DNA of 19,849 bases from Prochlorococcus marinus str. MIT 9215 (lineage in GTDB: Bacteria; Cyanobacteriota; Cyanobacteriia; PCC-6307; Cyanobiaceae), in contig CATBLW010000004.1 in the NCBI GenBank assembly GCA_949486985.1, positions 1-19,849 on the forward strand, read 5' to 3'. The notes beneath the pieces were generated by a model, which made no database searches, was not told the origin of the DNA, and worked only from the letters and a program-made list of their open reading frames with translations. The translations under genes and the position numbers were made by a program. How positions within the stretch are numbered: the first letter of the stretch is position 1; each line of letters opens with the position of its first letter. Shown one piece after another: positions 1 to 6,462 of the stretch.

Positions 1-32
1 CAATGAGAACTGATCCAGTTGAGCCTTCTCAT
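1..32 (-). CDS. Possible 5' end of a divergent gene (partial)
   Basis: On the minus strand an ATG at 32-30 opens a frame (MRRLNWISSH) that runs off the left edge. A good Shine-Dalgarno-like AGAAGGGA lies about 7 bases upstream of it. Only ten codons are visible, so the product cannot be identified. The start, with two arginines followed by a hydrophobic-looking stretch, would suit a signal peptide. The gene is divergent from an Fe(III)-type ABC permease, so an iron-binding periplasmic protein (IdiA/FutA) is the obvious candidate. That identity is purely inference from context. Confidence 0.35.
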   Translation of the reverse strand, partial: MRRLNWISSH

Positions 33-60
33 CAATAAATCCCTTCTGGCAACAATCGAA

Positions 61-137
61 TTGAGGCCATAGACCTCAAAGTAAAAAGTTGCTCAACAAC
101 TCAACAATGTTGTTGTGGGCAAAAAAGTTTTTGTGCC
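61..137. promoter_or_regulatory. Inverted repeats in the divergent region upstream of the iron permease
   Basis: Three dyads lie between the left-edge start and the permease. TTGAGG/CCTCAA is at 61-66 and 74-79. CAACAAC/GTTGTTG is at 94-100 and 109-115. A near-palindrome GGCAAAAAAG-TTTTTGTGCC spans 118-137. None matches the standard Fur box closely by eye. They could be operators, transcript hairpins or chance A/T-rich symmetry; their role is unknown. Confidence 0.3.
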
Positions 138-212
138 ATCTCCAAAACGTCCTGCCAGCGAAAAACAATCCCTTTCTTCTAACTGGCTCAAAAGCTTGAA
201 ATTGATACCTCC

Positions 213-1850
213 ATGAGCCAACACGTCGCGCCATCAAAGCCTGCAGCCATTCAGGAGCGACCCCGCCGCTGGCAGCCTGGCCGCCTCCTGCTCAACGCCA
301 TGGCAGTGGTGCTGGGCATTCTTGCCCTATGGCCATTGATCGGCCTACTCGGAGAAGCCTTCCAGGGCTTCATCAATGGATCCACCAGCCTTGGAGTTGA
401 TGGTCTTCAACAAGTCAAGGGAACCCTGATCTTGCTGATTGGAACAGCTCTCCTCGGAGGATTGCTGGGCACAGCCAATGGTTGGATACTCGCCAACTGT
501 CGCTTCCCCGGCAGAAGAGCTCTTCAAGTTGCACAGCTAATCCCGCTTGCGACTCCGGCTTATTTGCTTTCAGCCATCCTGATCGATCTTGGCAGCCGCA
601 ACGCCATACGTATCTACGGAATGGGCTGGGGAATTCTGATCATGGCCCTAACGACCTATCCCTACGTTTTTCTACTGAGCAGCGAAAGTTTCACAATCTC
701 AGGACGCAGTCAACTTGAAGCCTGTCGGAGCCTTGGAGTTGGTCCCTGGAACAGCTTCCGCAGGGTTGCCTTACCGATGGCAATGCCAGCCATTGGTGCC
801 GGAATTGCACTGATGGGAATGGAAGTGGTCAACGAGCTTGGAGCCGTTGCACTCCTGAACATCCCAACGATCTCTGCAGGCATTGTCGAGATCTGGCAAA
901 TGACCGGCGAACCCTCAGGAGCCGTTGGCCTGGCACTCATTGCCCTTGTCATCGTCATGGCCCTTGTCGCCTATGAGAAAACCCTCAGATCTCGCAGCCG
1001 CACATGGAGTGAAGGTGTTGCTGGAGGCCAGGCCCCGGCCTGGCAACTTCATGGATGGCGTGCAATCTGCGCCCAACTTCTTGCACTTTCCCCCCCCCTT
1101 TTCACCCTCGGAGTGCCGATGTTCTGGATGCTTAGCAATCTGGATCAACTGGCTCGACTTCAAGCCACCCCCGACTGGTCAGAAGATCTGATTCAACTAA
1201 GCCTTCGCAGTTTTTCCCTAGCCTTTGCCGCAGCCGCCATCACGGTATTGGCGAGCTTGGTGTTCGCTGTCGCCAAGCGTTGGAATCCAGCGAAATGGAT
1301 GTCAAGTTTGTCGTTCATTTCAGGAATCGGCTATGCAATCCCTGGGGCCGTCCTTGCCATTGCACTATTCCCTTTTGGCGCCAAGCCCTGGCTGTTCGGC
1401 AACATCGTGTTATTGCTTTGGGGCTATAGCACCCGCTTCCTTGCCGTCTCAAAAGGAGGCCAGGATGCTGCCTTCGAACGCATTTCACCCAATCTTGATG
1501 AAGCAGCAATGGGACTCGGCTGCCGCTGGCAAGGAGTATTCAGACGTATTCACTTGCCACTTCTAAGAGGCCCGATCCTGGTGGGCGCCCTCTTCGTCTT
1601 TGTGGACACGATCAAAGAACTACCTCTGACTTTCGTCTTGCGCCCCTTCGATTTCGACACCCTGGCCGTACGTCTTTACCAATACGCGGCAGATGAGCGC
1701 ATGGCCGAATCCCTACTCCCCTCAATGATGATCATTGCGCTTGGACTGATCGCCTCCCTGGCTTTAATTCCAGGACTAAACCAAGGCAACAGTTCCCAAC
1801 AACAAATCAAGAAACAAACCGTCTCTCAAGCAGCAAGCCAATCTCCCTAG
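213..1850 (+). CDS. Fused iron(III)-type ABC transporter permease
   Basis: This is an inner-membrane permease of the Fe(III) (SfuB/FutB-like) family. It would carry ferric iron from a periplasmic binding protein into the cell with an ATPase encoded elsewhere. The 545-residue length and about twelve hydrophobic segments fit the fused two-domain form. Each half has an ABC-permease EAA loop: EACRSLGVGPWNSFRR near residue 169 and EAAMGLGCRWQGVFRR near residue 430. These are the ATPase contact sites. The N-terminal 25 residues are basic and cytoplasmic, and the C-terminal tail is Gln/Ser-rich. The ATG at 213 is the first in frame and has no strong Shine-Dalgarno sequence. Iron is inferred from the family; thiamine or other Sfu-type substrates are less likely. 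No ATPase or complete binding protein is present in the window. Confidence 0.85.
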   Translation: MSQHVAPSKPAAIQERPRRWQPGRLLLNAMAVVLGILALWPLIGLLGEAFQGFINGSTSLGVDGLQQVKGTLILLIGTALLGGLLGTANGWILANCRFPGRRALQVAQLIPLATPAYLLSAILIDLGSRNAIRIYGMGWGILIMALTTYPYVFLLSSESFTISGRSQLEACRSLGVGPWNSFRRVALPMAMPAIGAGIALMGMEVVNELGAVALLNIPTISAGIVEIWQMTGEPSGAVGLALIALVIVMALVAYEKTLRSRSRTWSEGVAGGQAPAWQLHGWRAICAQLLALSPPLFTLGVPMFWMLSNLDQLARLQATPDWSEDLIQLSLRSFSLAFAAAAITVLASLVFAVAKRWNPAKWMSSLSFISGIGYAIPGAVLAIALFPFGAKPWLFGNIVLLLWGYSTRFLAVSKGGQDAAFERISPNLDEAAMGLGCRWQGVFRRIHLPLLRGPILVGALFVFVDTIKELPLTFVLRPFDFDTLAVRLYQYAADERMAESLLPSMMIIALGLIASLALIPGLNQGNSSQQQIKKQTVSQAASQSP

Positions 1851-1923
1851 CCCAGAAGCAATTGAGACCCAACTTGCCCCATCAAGATATCTACTTATAC
1901 TTTCAATAATTTCCAAGAATTCA

Positions 1924-2100
1924 ATGAGCCCCATTGCCCTACTAATTTCAACTCTAATATTCTGCTTCGTTTACGGAGCTGCTTACGGCGCCGCCCTAAA
2001 TAGCAAGCAAGAAAAGCTAGTATTCATCAACAGAAACTCGACATTCGTTGCAATTGGATTTGCTGTTCTTCTTTTCTTACTAAACAAGCCTTTCTCCTAA
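1924..2100 (+). CDS. Small two-helix membrane protein (58 aa)
   Basis: An ATG at 1924 opens 58 codons ending in TAA at 2098-2100. The product begins MSPIALLISTLIFCFVYGAA, has a polar middle (NSKQEKLVFINRNS), then a second hydrophobic run (VAIGFAVLLFLL), and ends NKPFS. This pattern of helix, short polar hairpin and helix suggests a small integral membrane protein. I recognise no family. It starts 73 bases after the iron permease and ends 19 bases before sodC, so it may be cotranscribed with either. There is no clear Shine-Dalgarno sequence, which is common in cyanobacteria. The clean frame and amphipathic layout argue for a real gene. Confidence 0.6.
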   Translation: MSPIALLISTLIFCFVYGAAYGAALNSKQEKLVFINRNSTFVAIGFAVLLFLLNKPFS

Positions 2101-2119
2101 ACCCAAACCGAAGTTACTC

Positions 2120-2692
2120 ATGCGCCACCTGCTACTGCTCCCGATCACTCTGTTGTCTGTAATAACAGTGACATTGGGAGTGACATTCGGGTTATTCACC
2201 CCCCTGCCCTCGCTAGCAGCAGAACAACAAATTGAGATGTTTTCAATCTCATCACAAGGGATAGGCGATTCAATTGGCTCAGTAATCGCAAGCGACAGCC
2301 CTCAAGGCCTTGTGATCAAGCCAAGCCTCCATGGCCTACCTGCCGGAGAGCATGGCTTCCATCTTCATGAAATCGGCGACTGCGGCCCTGGAGAAAAAGA
2401 CGGGGTCGCCTTGGCCGGACTCGCCGCGGGCGGACACTGGGATCCAGACAAGACTGGCAAGCATCTTGGGCCAGATGGCGATGGACACCGTGGAGACTTA
2501 AGCCGTCTAAGCGTATCCAATCTCAACAACGAAGCCATTGCTACCGCCAGGGCGCCAAGACTTGAGGTTTCCGACCTCTACAACAAAGCACTGATCATTC
2601 ACGCAGGCGGAGACAACTACAGCGACACCCCACCCTTAGGCGGAGGGGGCCAGCGAATCGCCTGCGGAACTTCATCAATCCAAGACAACTAG
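2120..2692 (+). CDS. sodC: Secreted Cu/Zn superoxide dismutase
   Basis: This enzyme converts superoxide to oxygen and hydrogen peroxide. The first ~34 residues form a signal peptide (hydrophobic core, then PSLAA before EQQ), so it should act in the periplasm or at the cell surface. All metal ligands of the bacterial SodC family are visible: copper H81, H83, H106 and H161; zinc H106, H115, H123 and D126. C88 and C182 can form the conserved disulfide, and R179 lies at the active-site channel position. The motifs FHLHEIGDC, GGHWDP, HLGPDGDGH and GGGGQRIACG are typical. The length of 190 residues is normal for the precursor. It lies 19 bases after the small membrane protein gene. Marine picocyanobacteria more often rely on nickel SOD, so a Cu/Zn enzyme is a strain-variable trait. 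Confidence 0.95.
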   Translation: MRHLLLLPITLLSVITVTLGVTFGLFTPLPSLAAEQQIEMFSISSQGIGDSIGSVIASDSPQGLVIKPSLHGLPAGEHGFHLHEIGDCGPGEKDGVALAGLAAGGHWDPDKTGKHLGPDGDGHRGDLSRLSVSNLNNEAIATARAPRLEVSDLYNKALIIHAGGDNYSDTPPLGGGGQRIACGTSSIQDN

Positions 2693-2827
2693 AAAGCAAC
2701 AGTCCTCCTCTCAATCAATACAATTGAAGAATTAATCACCACAAACAATAAACCGAACCAGCAACCAATAAAAAGCTGATATAGAAACACGAATCAAATC
2801 AAATTTACGGCAAAGTCCATCAAAGCA

Positions 2828-2962
2828 ATGCGACGCAACTTCTCCACAAGATCCTCTCAAACCAAGAGCAAACTCAAAGGCAGAACAACAAGAATTCAAG
2901 AGCGATCACGCACATCATTGGCCGAGCAGCCAATCAAAAACCAAATCAACCTAAACGCCTAA
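2828..2962 (+). CDS. Doubtful small basic ORF (44 aa)
   Basis: An ATG at 2828 opens 44 codons to TAA at 2960-2962. The product is very basic and polar (begins MRRNFSTRSSQTKSKLKGR) with no hydrophobic segment. The A-rich base composition of the gap would produce Lys, Asn, Gln and Thr by chance, and there is no Shine-Dalgarno sequence. The 3' end runs into the 8-bp repeat. It is listed only as a candidate; a chance frame is as likely. Confidence 0.2.
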   Translation: MRRNFSTRSSQTKSKLKGRTTRIQERSRTSLAEQPIKNQINLNA

Positions 2963-2989
2963 ATGCCTAAATACCCAAACGCCTAAAAA
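2950..2989. repeat. 8-bp tandem repeat, five copies
   Basis: Five consecutive octamers are present: CCTAAACG, CCTAAATG, CCTAAATA, CCCAAACG and CCTAAAAA. The consensus is CCTAAA followed by two variable bases. The array lies between sodC and the next gene, and its first copies overlap the end of the doubtful 44-codon frame. It has simple-sequence slippage character and no known role. Confidence 0.75.
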
Positions 2990-3026
2990 CCAAGTACTTC
3001 TATCAACAATATGCAGCAACCAAATA

Positions 3027-3170
3027 TCATTTATCCTTTCTCTTGGCAAGGAAAGATCTTATCGACATCTGTATGATTCTAAAAAATACAGCCGCCGTAA
3101 GAATCGCACCCAAAGCAACTGCAGTTTGCAGAATCACCACACCTAAATCAATTTTAGATAAAGCCTCCAT
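3027..3170 (-). CDS. Small single-pass membrane protein (47 aa)
   Basis: On the minus strand an ATG at 3170-3168 opens 47 codons ending in TGA at 3029-3027. The product starts MEALSKIDLG and has one clear membrane helix at about residues 9-30 (VVILQTAVALGAILTAAVFF). It ends in a basic amphipathic tail (SIRSFLAKRKDK). By the positive-inside rule the C-terminus would be cytoplasmic. A TTG four codons upstream is an alternative start. I recognise no family; it resembles in size the accessory subunits of photosynthetic complexes, but no named one matches. The frame opposite it on the plus strand lacks such structure. Confidence 0.5.
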   Translation of the reverse strand: MEALSKIDLGVVILQTAVALGAILTAAVFFRIIQMSIRSFLAKRKDK

Positions 3171-3274
3171 CTCTGAAGCCAAAGTTCAGCGTCATTTAAA
3201 TGTTGACATAACAAGCGTTTCTCGATGGCTGGACTGACATGTTTCCGAAGCCAAGCCAACCAGAACAGCCTTCT

Positions 3275-3310
3275 CTCCCCAATGGATATGGATGCATAAA
3301 CATTGGGGAG
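3275..3310. repeat. Strong inverted repeat (10-bp stem)
   Basis: CTCCCCAATG at 3275-3284 pairs exactly with CATTGGGGAG at 3301-3310 around a 16-base loop. It lies about 80 bases past the stop of the minus-strand membrane protein gene ending at 3389. It has no T-run on either strand, so it is not a typical intrinsic terminator. It could act as an RNA 3'-end stabiliser. Confidence 0.55.
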
Positions 3311-3317
3311 GAGGCAT

Positions 3318-3343
3318 TCAACCTGCCAATTCAACCTGCCAAT
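3318..3343. repeat. Perfect 13-bp tandem duplication
   Basis: TCAACCTGCCAAT occurs twice with no spacer, at 3318-3330 and 3331-3343. It lies just downstream of the strong hairpin, in non-coding DNA. Confidence 0.8.
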
Positions 3344-3388
3344 CGCGCTTCCCAGTGGCCATCAGCCTTTAGCCCAAAGCCATAACGC

Positions 3389-4423
3389 CTAATCAGGCAC
3401 GCTGCGAGCGAGATGCTTCTGCACCATTCGATCCCCAACCACTCCTGCAGCAGCCAGGCAATCTGCAACAGTAACGATCACCCTGTAACAGAGCGCGATA
3501 CCAAGAAGAGGAGCCTCCGGAACCTGAGATCCAAGCCGCAGAAGCAGAGTGGCTTCAAACACACCCAGTCCACCAGGAGCTCCAGGAACCACTAAACCCA
3601 CAGTCCAGGCGAGAGCAAAAGCCGCTAGCCATTCCCCAACAGACAGATTGGTGTTCAAGGAAAAGGCGATCACGCAACACCAAAAGCCAGCAAAACGGCA
3701 AACCACAAAGAGCATCTCCATGGCCAAGGCGCTCCAGGGATAGCCAACTCGACCACTCCCAAAGGCTTCTTGGTCGACAGGTCCAACCAAATCCAAATCG
3801 ACTTTATTGAGCTGACTGGCTTTGGCCCGTTCAAGACGCATCAGCAAGGGTTCGCGCCAACGCGGAATCAACATCACAGCTGGCAGGCAACAAGCAAGGG
3901 ACAAACCCGATTGCCAACCGCCAAAGGGAACAAAAAGCAAGGCCGCTGCCGCCATCAACAAAGGTTCAAGCAACACAGACGCCAATGCAGGTCCCACGCC
4001 CATATGCGGTCTTAATGCCCGCAAGCGATCAACAAAATGCCAAATTCCACCAGGCAAATACTTCTGCAGATTGCTACGCAAGAAAAGGGAAACGAGCGCA
4101 ACCTTCTTGGGCCGATGTCCTAGCCAATCCACCAATACGCGCCAAGCCAGCGCATTAACCAAAAGGCTCCCCCAACTGAGGCCCACACCAAGCACCAACC
4201 AGCACCAAGCGAAACCACGAATCGAGAGCTGAGCAAATTGTGACCAATGACCGATCAGGGCCACCAGAACAAAAGCCAAGCTGCCAAGAGTGATCCATAG
4301 GCGAAGACCTCCTGGCAAAGGGAACCTGGCCAGCCACTGCTTGCCACTGCTCAGCCACTGCTTGCCGCTACACAGCCACTGCTTGCCACTGCACAGCCAA
4401 GATTCCCAATCGATCGTCACCAT
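3389..4423 (-). CDS. PF03706/UPF0104-type integral membrane protein
   Basis: This multi-spanning inner-membrane protein resembles the lysylphosphatidylglycerol-synthetase transmembrane (flippase-like) family. With the ATG at 4423 it has 344 residues and about eight hydrophobic segments, the first near 42-58. Family-like motifs are KYLPGGIWHFVDR near 121-133 and GAPGGLGVFEATLL near 281-294. No catalytic soluble domain is attached, so it may move or modify a lipid-linked substrate; the substrate is unknown. Residues 9-29 are three heptapeptides WLCSGKQ/WLCSGKQ/WLSSGKQ, encoded by a 21-bp minisatellite, which is not usual for the family. Its ATG overlaps the larC stop by 7 bases (ATGGTGA), implying translational coupling. 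A TTG at 4429 is an alternative start. Confidence 0.75.
   Translation of the reverse strand: MVTIDWESWLCSGKQWLCSGKQWLSSGKQWLARFPLPGGLRLWITLGSLAFVLVALIGHWSQFAQLSIRGFAWCWLVLGVGLSWGSLLVNALAWRVLVDWLGHRPKKVALVSLFLRSNLQKYLPGGIWHFVDRLRALRPHMGVGPALASVLLEPLLMAAAALLFVPFGGWQSGLSLACCLPAVMLIPRWREPLLMRLERAKASQLNKVDLDLVGPVDQEAFGSGRVGYPWSALAMEMLFVVCRFAGFWCCVIAFSLNTNLSVGEWLAAFALAWTVGLVVPGAPGGLGVFEATLLLRLGSQVPEAPLLGIALCYRVIVTVADCLAAAGVVGDRMVQKHLARSVPD
4331..4393. repeat. 21-bp tandem repeat inside a coding region, three copies
   Basis: Three 21-bp units at 4331-4351, 4352-4372 and 4373-4393 share CAGCCACTGCTTGCC followed by a variable CACTGCT-like end. A partial fourth copy runs to about 4399. The unit is a multiple of three and encodes the repeated WLCSGKQ near the N-terminus of the minus-strand membrane protein, so copy number can change without shifting the frame. 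Confidence 0.9.
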
Positions 4424-5649
4424 GACCAATCCTCCTCAGGCACAAAATCAGCCGACCTCAACAGCACCTCCTTGCGCAGCACATCGAGAGGCTGTCCTGT
4501 TTCGATGCTTAAGCGCAGCAGATCGTCATGTTCAGGCTTGATCGTTAGTTGCCCCGAAGGACGGCTCACCTGCTTTGCACGCACAAGCCCCCATGGCGTA
4601 GGGCAGTGTCCTTGTCGTCGTGGCAATCGCCAGCGTCCAAGGGAATGCTCCCTTAAACCAATAGTGGGTCCATAGGCAAACCAAACCCGACGCAAATCAG
4701 AGGCCTGCCCAGGCTTAACCAATGCTTTAACGCTGATGCCTTGACGTCCTTTCTTCATCTGCACCTGTTCCGTCACCACTTCCAGGGCTCCGGCTTGGCG
4801 TAACTGGTCACTGAGCGTTGCAAGATCCTCCGCCGTCGCGTCATCGATCCAGGCCGCCTGCATCACCACCGACTGCCAGTCCATTTCAAGCTCAGAAGCG
4901 TCGGAATCTGCCGGTGCGAGCTCATCAAGTTCGCAAATTCTCAGCAGGTTGGGGCGATCGAGGCGTCGATGTCCAAGTCCCACACCAATGGATCGAACCC
5001 CTAAAGAGGAGGGGAGGCCAAATTCCGTAGACAACACAGCCATCAAAGCCAATCCTGTTGGCGTTGTGAGTTCACCGACAGGGAGATCATCTCCAGCCCC
5101 CAGGGGAATCTGGTGCCTCCGCGCCAATTCCAACACCGCCGGCACCGGCACGGGCAACTGGCCATGGGAGGTCGCAACGTTGCCTCGTCCTGCCGGAGGG
5201 ATCGCACAAAAAATCCTGCCTGGCTTGAGGTGTTCAACAGCAGCACAAACACCAACTACATCAACAAGAGCATCAATCGCACCCAGCTCATGAAAGTGCA
5301 CCTCGTCAATCTCTTGGCCATGAACAGATGCTTCTGCTTCCGCCAGGGCCTCGAACACCCCGAGAACCTTTTGCCGCAAACTCTCAGGCCAGGCAGCCTC
5401 AACAATCCGAGCCCTCAGCACCTGCCAACGACGATCCGGGGGCTCTGGCTCCAAGCTTTCAACACTGACCCGAAGGCCCCTCAGGCCTTGACTACGGCAC
5501 TCGTTGACCTCCAAGCCATAGGCCTGTTCAAGACCAAGAGCTGCCAAAGGACTCTCAACAACACTTTTGGGCACACCTAGATCAAGCAGTGCCGCCAAAA
5601 GCATGTCGCCGGCCAAACCTGTCGGGCAATCGACAAACAGTGCTGTCAT
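4417..5649 (-). CDS. larC: LarC-family nickel-pincer cofactor synthesis protein
   Basis: LarC inserts nickel into the pyridinium-3,5-bisthiocarboxylate mononucleotide made by LarB and LarE, yielding the nickel-pincer cofactor. The start at the ATG at 5649 gives 410 residues beginning MTALFVDCPTGLAGDMLLAA, the classic family opening; five codons upstream of it are open from a weaker start. Further motifs are EVHFHELGAIDALVDV (116-131), GQLPVPVPA (163-171) and ELTTPTG (193-199). The C-terminal half has WIDDATAEDL near 267-276 where the family usually reads NIDDM-PE. LarC1 and LarC2 are one continuous frame, unlike the frameshifted lactobacillus gene. It follows the conserved hypothetical gene by 31 bases and overlaps the membrane protein gene. 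LarA, LarB and LarE are not in the window. Confidence 0.9.
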   Translation of the reverse strand: MTALFVDCPTGLAGDMLLAALLDLGVPKSVVESPLAALGLEQAYGLEVNECRSQGLRGLRVSVESLEPEPPDRRWQVLRARIVEAAWPESLRQKVLGVFEALAEAEASVHGQEIDEVHFHELGAIDALVDVVGVCAAVEHLKPGRIFCAIPPAGRGNVATSHGQLPVPVPAVLELARRHQIPLGAGDDLPVGELTTPTGLALMAVLSTEFGLPSSLGVRSIGVGLGHRRLDRPNLLRICELDELAPADSDASELEMDWQSVVMQAAWIDDATAEDLATLSDQLRQAGALEVVTEQVQMKKGRQGISVKALVKPGQASDLRRVWFAYGPTIGLREHSLGRWRLPRRQGHCPTPWGLVRAKQVSRPSGQLTIKPEHDDLLRLSIETGQPLDVLRKEVLLRSADFVPEEDWSW

Positions 5650-5680
5650 GGCCCCAACAAGCAAGCCTCAACCACCACCA

Positions 5681-6373
5681 TCAAGAATTCGTTGGCGTGC
5701 CACGGACAATTCGCCGGCTCACTGCATTACGAGGGCCTCGACCGCCACCTCGACCTTTATTCCCTCCTCTTGTCGGCATCGGACCCATGACATCAAACTT
5801 CTCAACACAAAGTCCCTGGCCTTGACGGCGAACGTCCAGGCTGACGAAGTGACGCAAATGCTCCAATGGCACGTCTCCTTTCAACTGAAGTTTGAAAGGT
5901 AGTGGGCGACTTCCATCCGCCCTGGGCTGCTGACGGACCTTGAGAACCAAATCACCCGTTTCTGGCTTGGTAAAGATCAATTCCCCACGAATCGAGAAGT
6001 AATCATCCCCCTCGGGCAGTTGATCAACAACAGGTTGAGAGGCTTCGGGCTCATCCTCCGAATCGTTCTCATCCGATTGGATCTGATTCAAGGTGCTTGG
6101 CTCCCAGATACCAGCAATCTGTAGATGAAGATGATCAGCTTCACGGCAACGGGGATAAACAACCCAAAGATGCGGCTGATCCATGGCCAAGTGCCGGCGC
6201 ATCAATGTGAGCACACGACCAAGCACAACGGCCTCAAGCTCAACCCCTTCAGAATCCACAAGGAATCCACGGGTGAACTGTTCAGGATCTTGTGGGCGAT
6301 AGGTGCCTCTGATGACACCAAGAGCCCGATATTGCAACGGCTCAGTGACCGGGGGAATGGGATGGTCGCGCAT
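5681..6373 (-). CDS. Conserved cyanobacterial hypothetical protein
   Basis: The 230-residue product starts at the ATG at 6373. Residues 12-90 (from LQYRALGVIRGTYRPQDPEQ) look like a compact beta-rich domain. An acidic linker rich in Glu/Asp/Ser follows (about 105-125), then a second beta-rich segment (GELIFTKPETGDLVLKVRQQ). The tail is basic and Gly/Arg-rich (GGNKGRGGGRGPR), the kind of tail seen on RNA- or nucleic-acid-binding proteins. I recognise it only as a cyanobacterial conserved protein without assigned function; nucleic-acid binding is inference from the RGG-like tail. It is the first gene of an apparent minus-strand operon with larC and the PF03706 protein. It shares an 89-base divergent space with the TPR gene. 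Confidence 0.7.
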   Translation of the reverse strand: MRDHPIPPVTEPLQYRALGVIRGTYRPQDPEQFTRGFLVDSEGVELEAVVLGRVLTLMRRHLAMDQPHLWVVYPRCREADHLHLQIAGIWEPSTLNQIQSDENDSEDEPEASQPVVDQLPEGDDYFSIRGELIFTKPETGDLVLKVRQQPRADGSRPLPFKLQLKGDVPLEHLRHFVSLDVRRQGQGLCVEKFDVMGPMPTRGGNKGRGGGRGPRNAVSRRIVRGTPTNS

Positions 6374-6462
6374 TGAGAGATAAGGGCATTCACTGGCCCG
6401 TGAACAAATCTAGCCAGCCTTTGAAAACAGGCTCAGACTGAACAGGTGAATTTCTTGTAGCT

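Larger units (their letters stand above)
2693..3388. other. Long intergenic region
   Basis: This gap of about 700 bases is A-rich in its left half. It holds a doubtful 44-codon basic frame (2828-2962), a five-copy 8-bp repeat (2950-2989), a probable 47-residue membrane protein on the minus strand (3027-3170), a strong hairpin (3275-3310) and a 13-bp duplication (3318-3343). I see no recognisable RNA gene. Confidence 0.7.

Noticed and set aside
3043..3237. 64-codon plus-strand frame opposite the 47-aa gene
   Set aside because: It has a TTG start and no hydrophobic or domain pattern, and appears to be the shadow of the minus-strand membrane protein.
3143..3334. 63-codon minus-strand frame in the sodC gap
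   Set aside because: It is Trp- and Leu-rich without a motif and runs through the 13-bp duplication and hairpin. The shorter frame at 3027-3170 in another phase looks far more protein-like.
5113..5580. Long plus-strand frames opposite larC
   Set aside because: The minus strand encodes the conserved LarC motifs here; the plus-strand frames show no conserved pattern.
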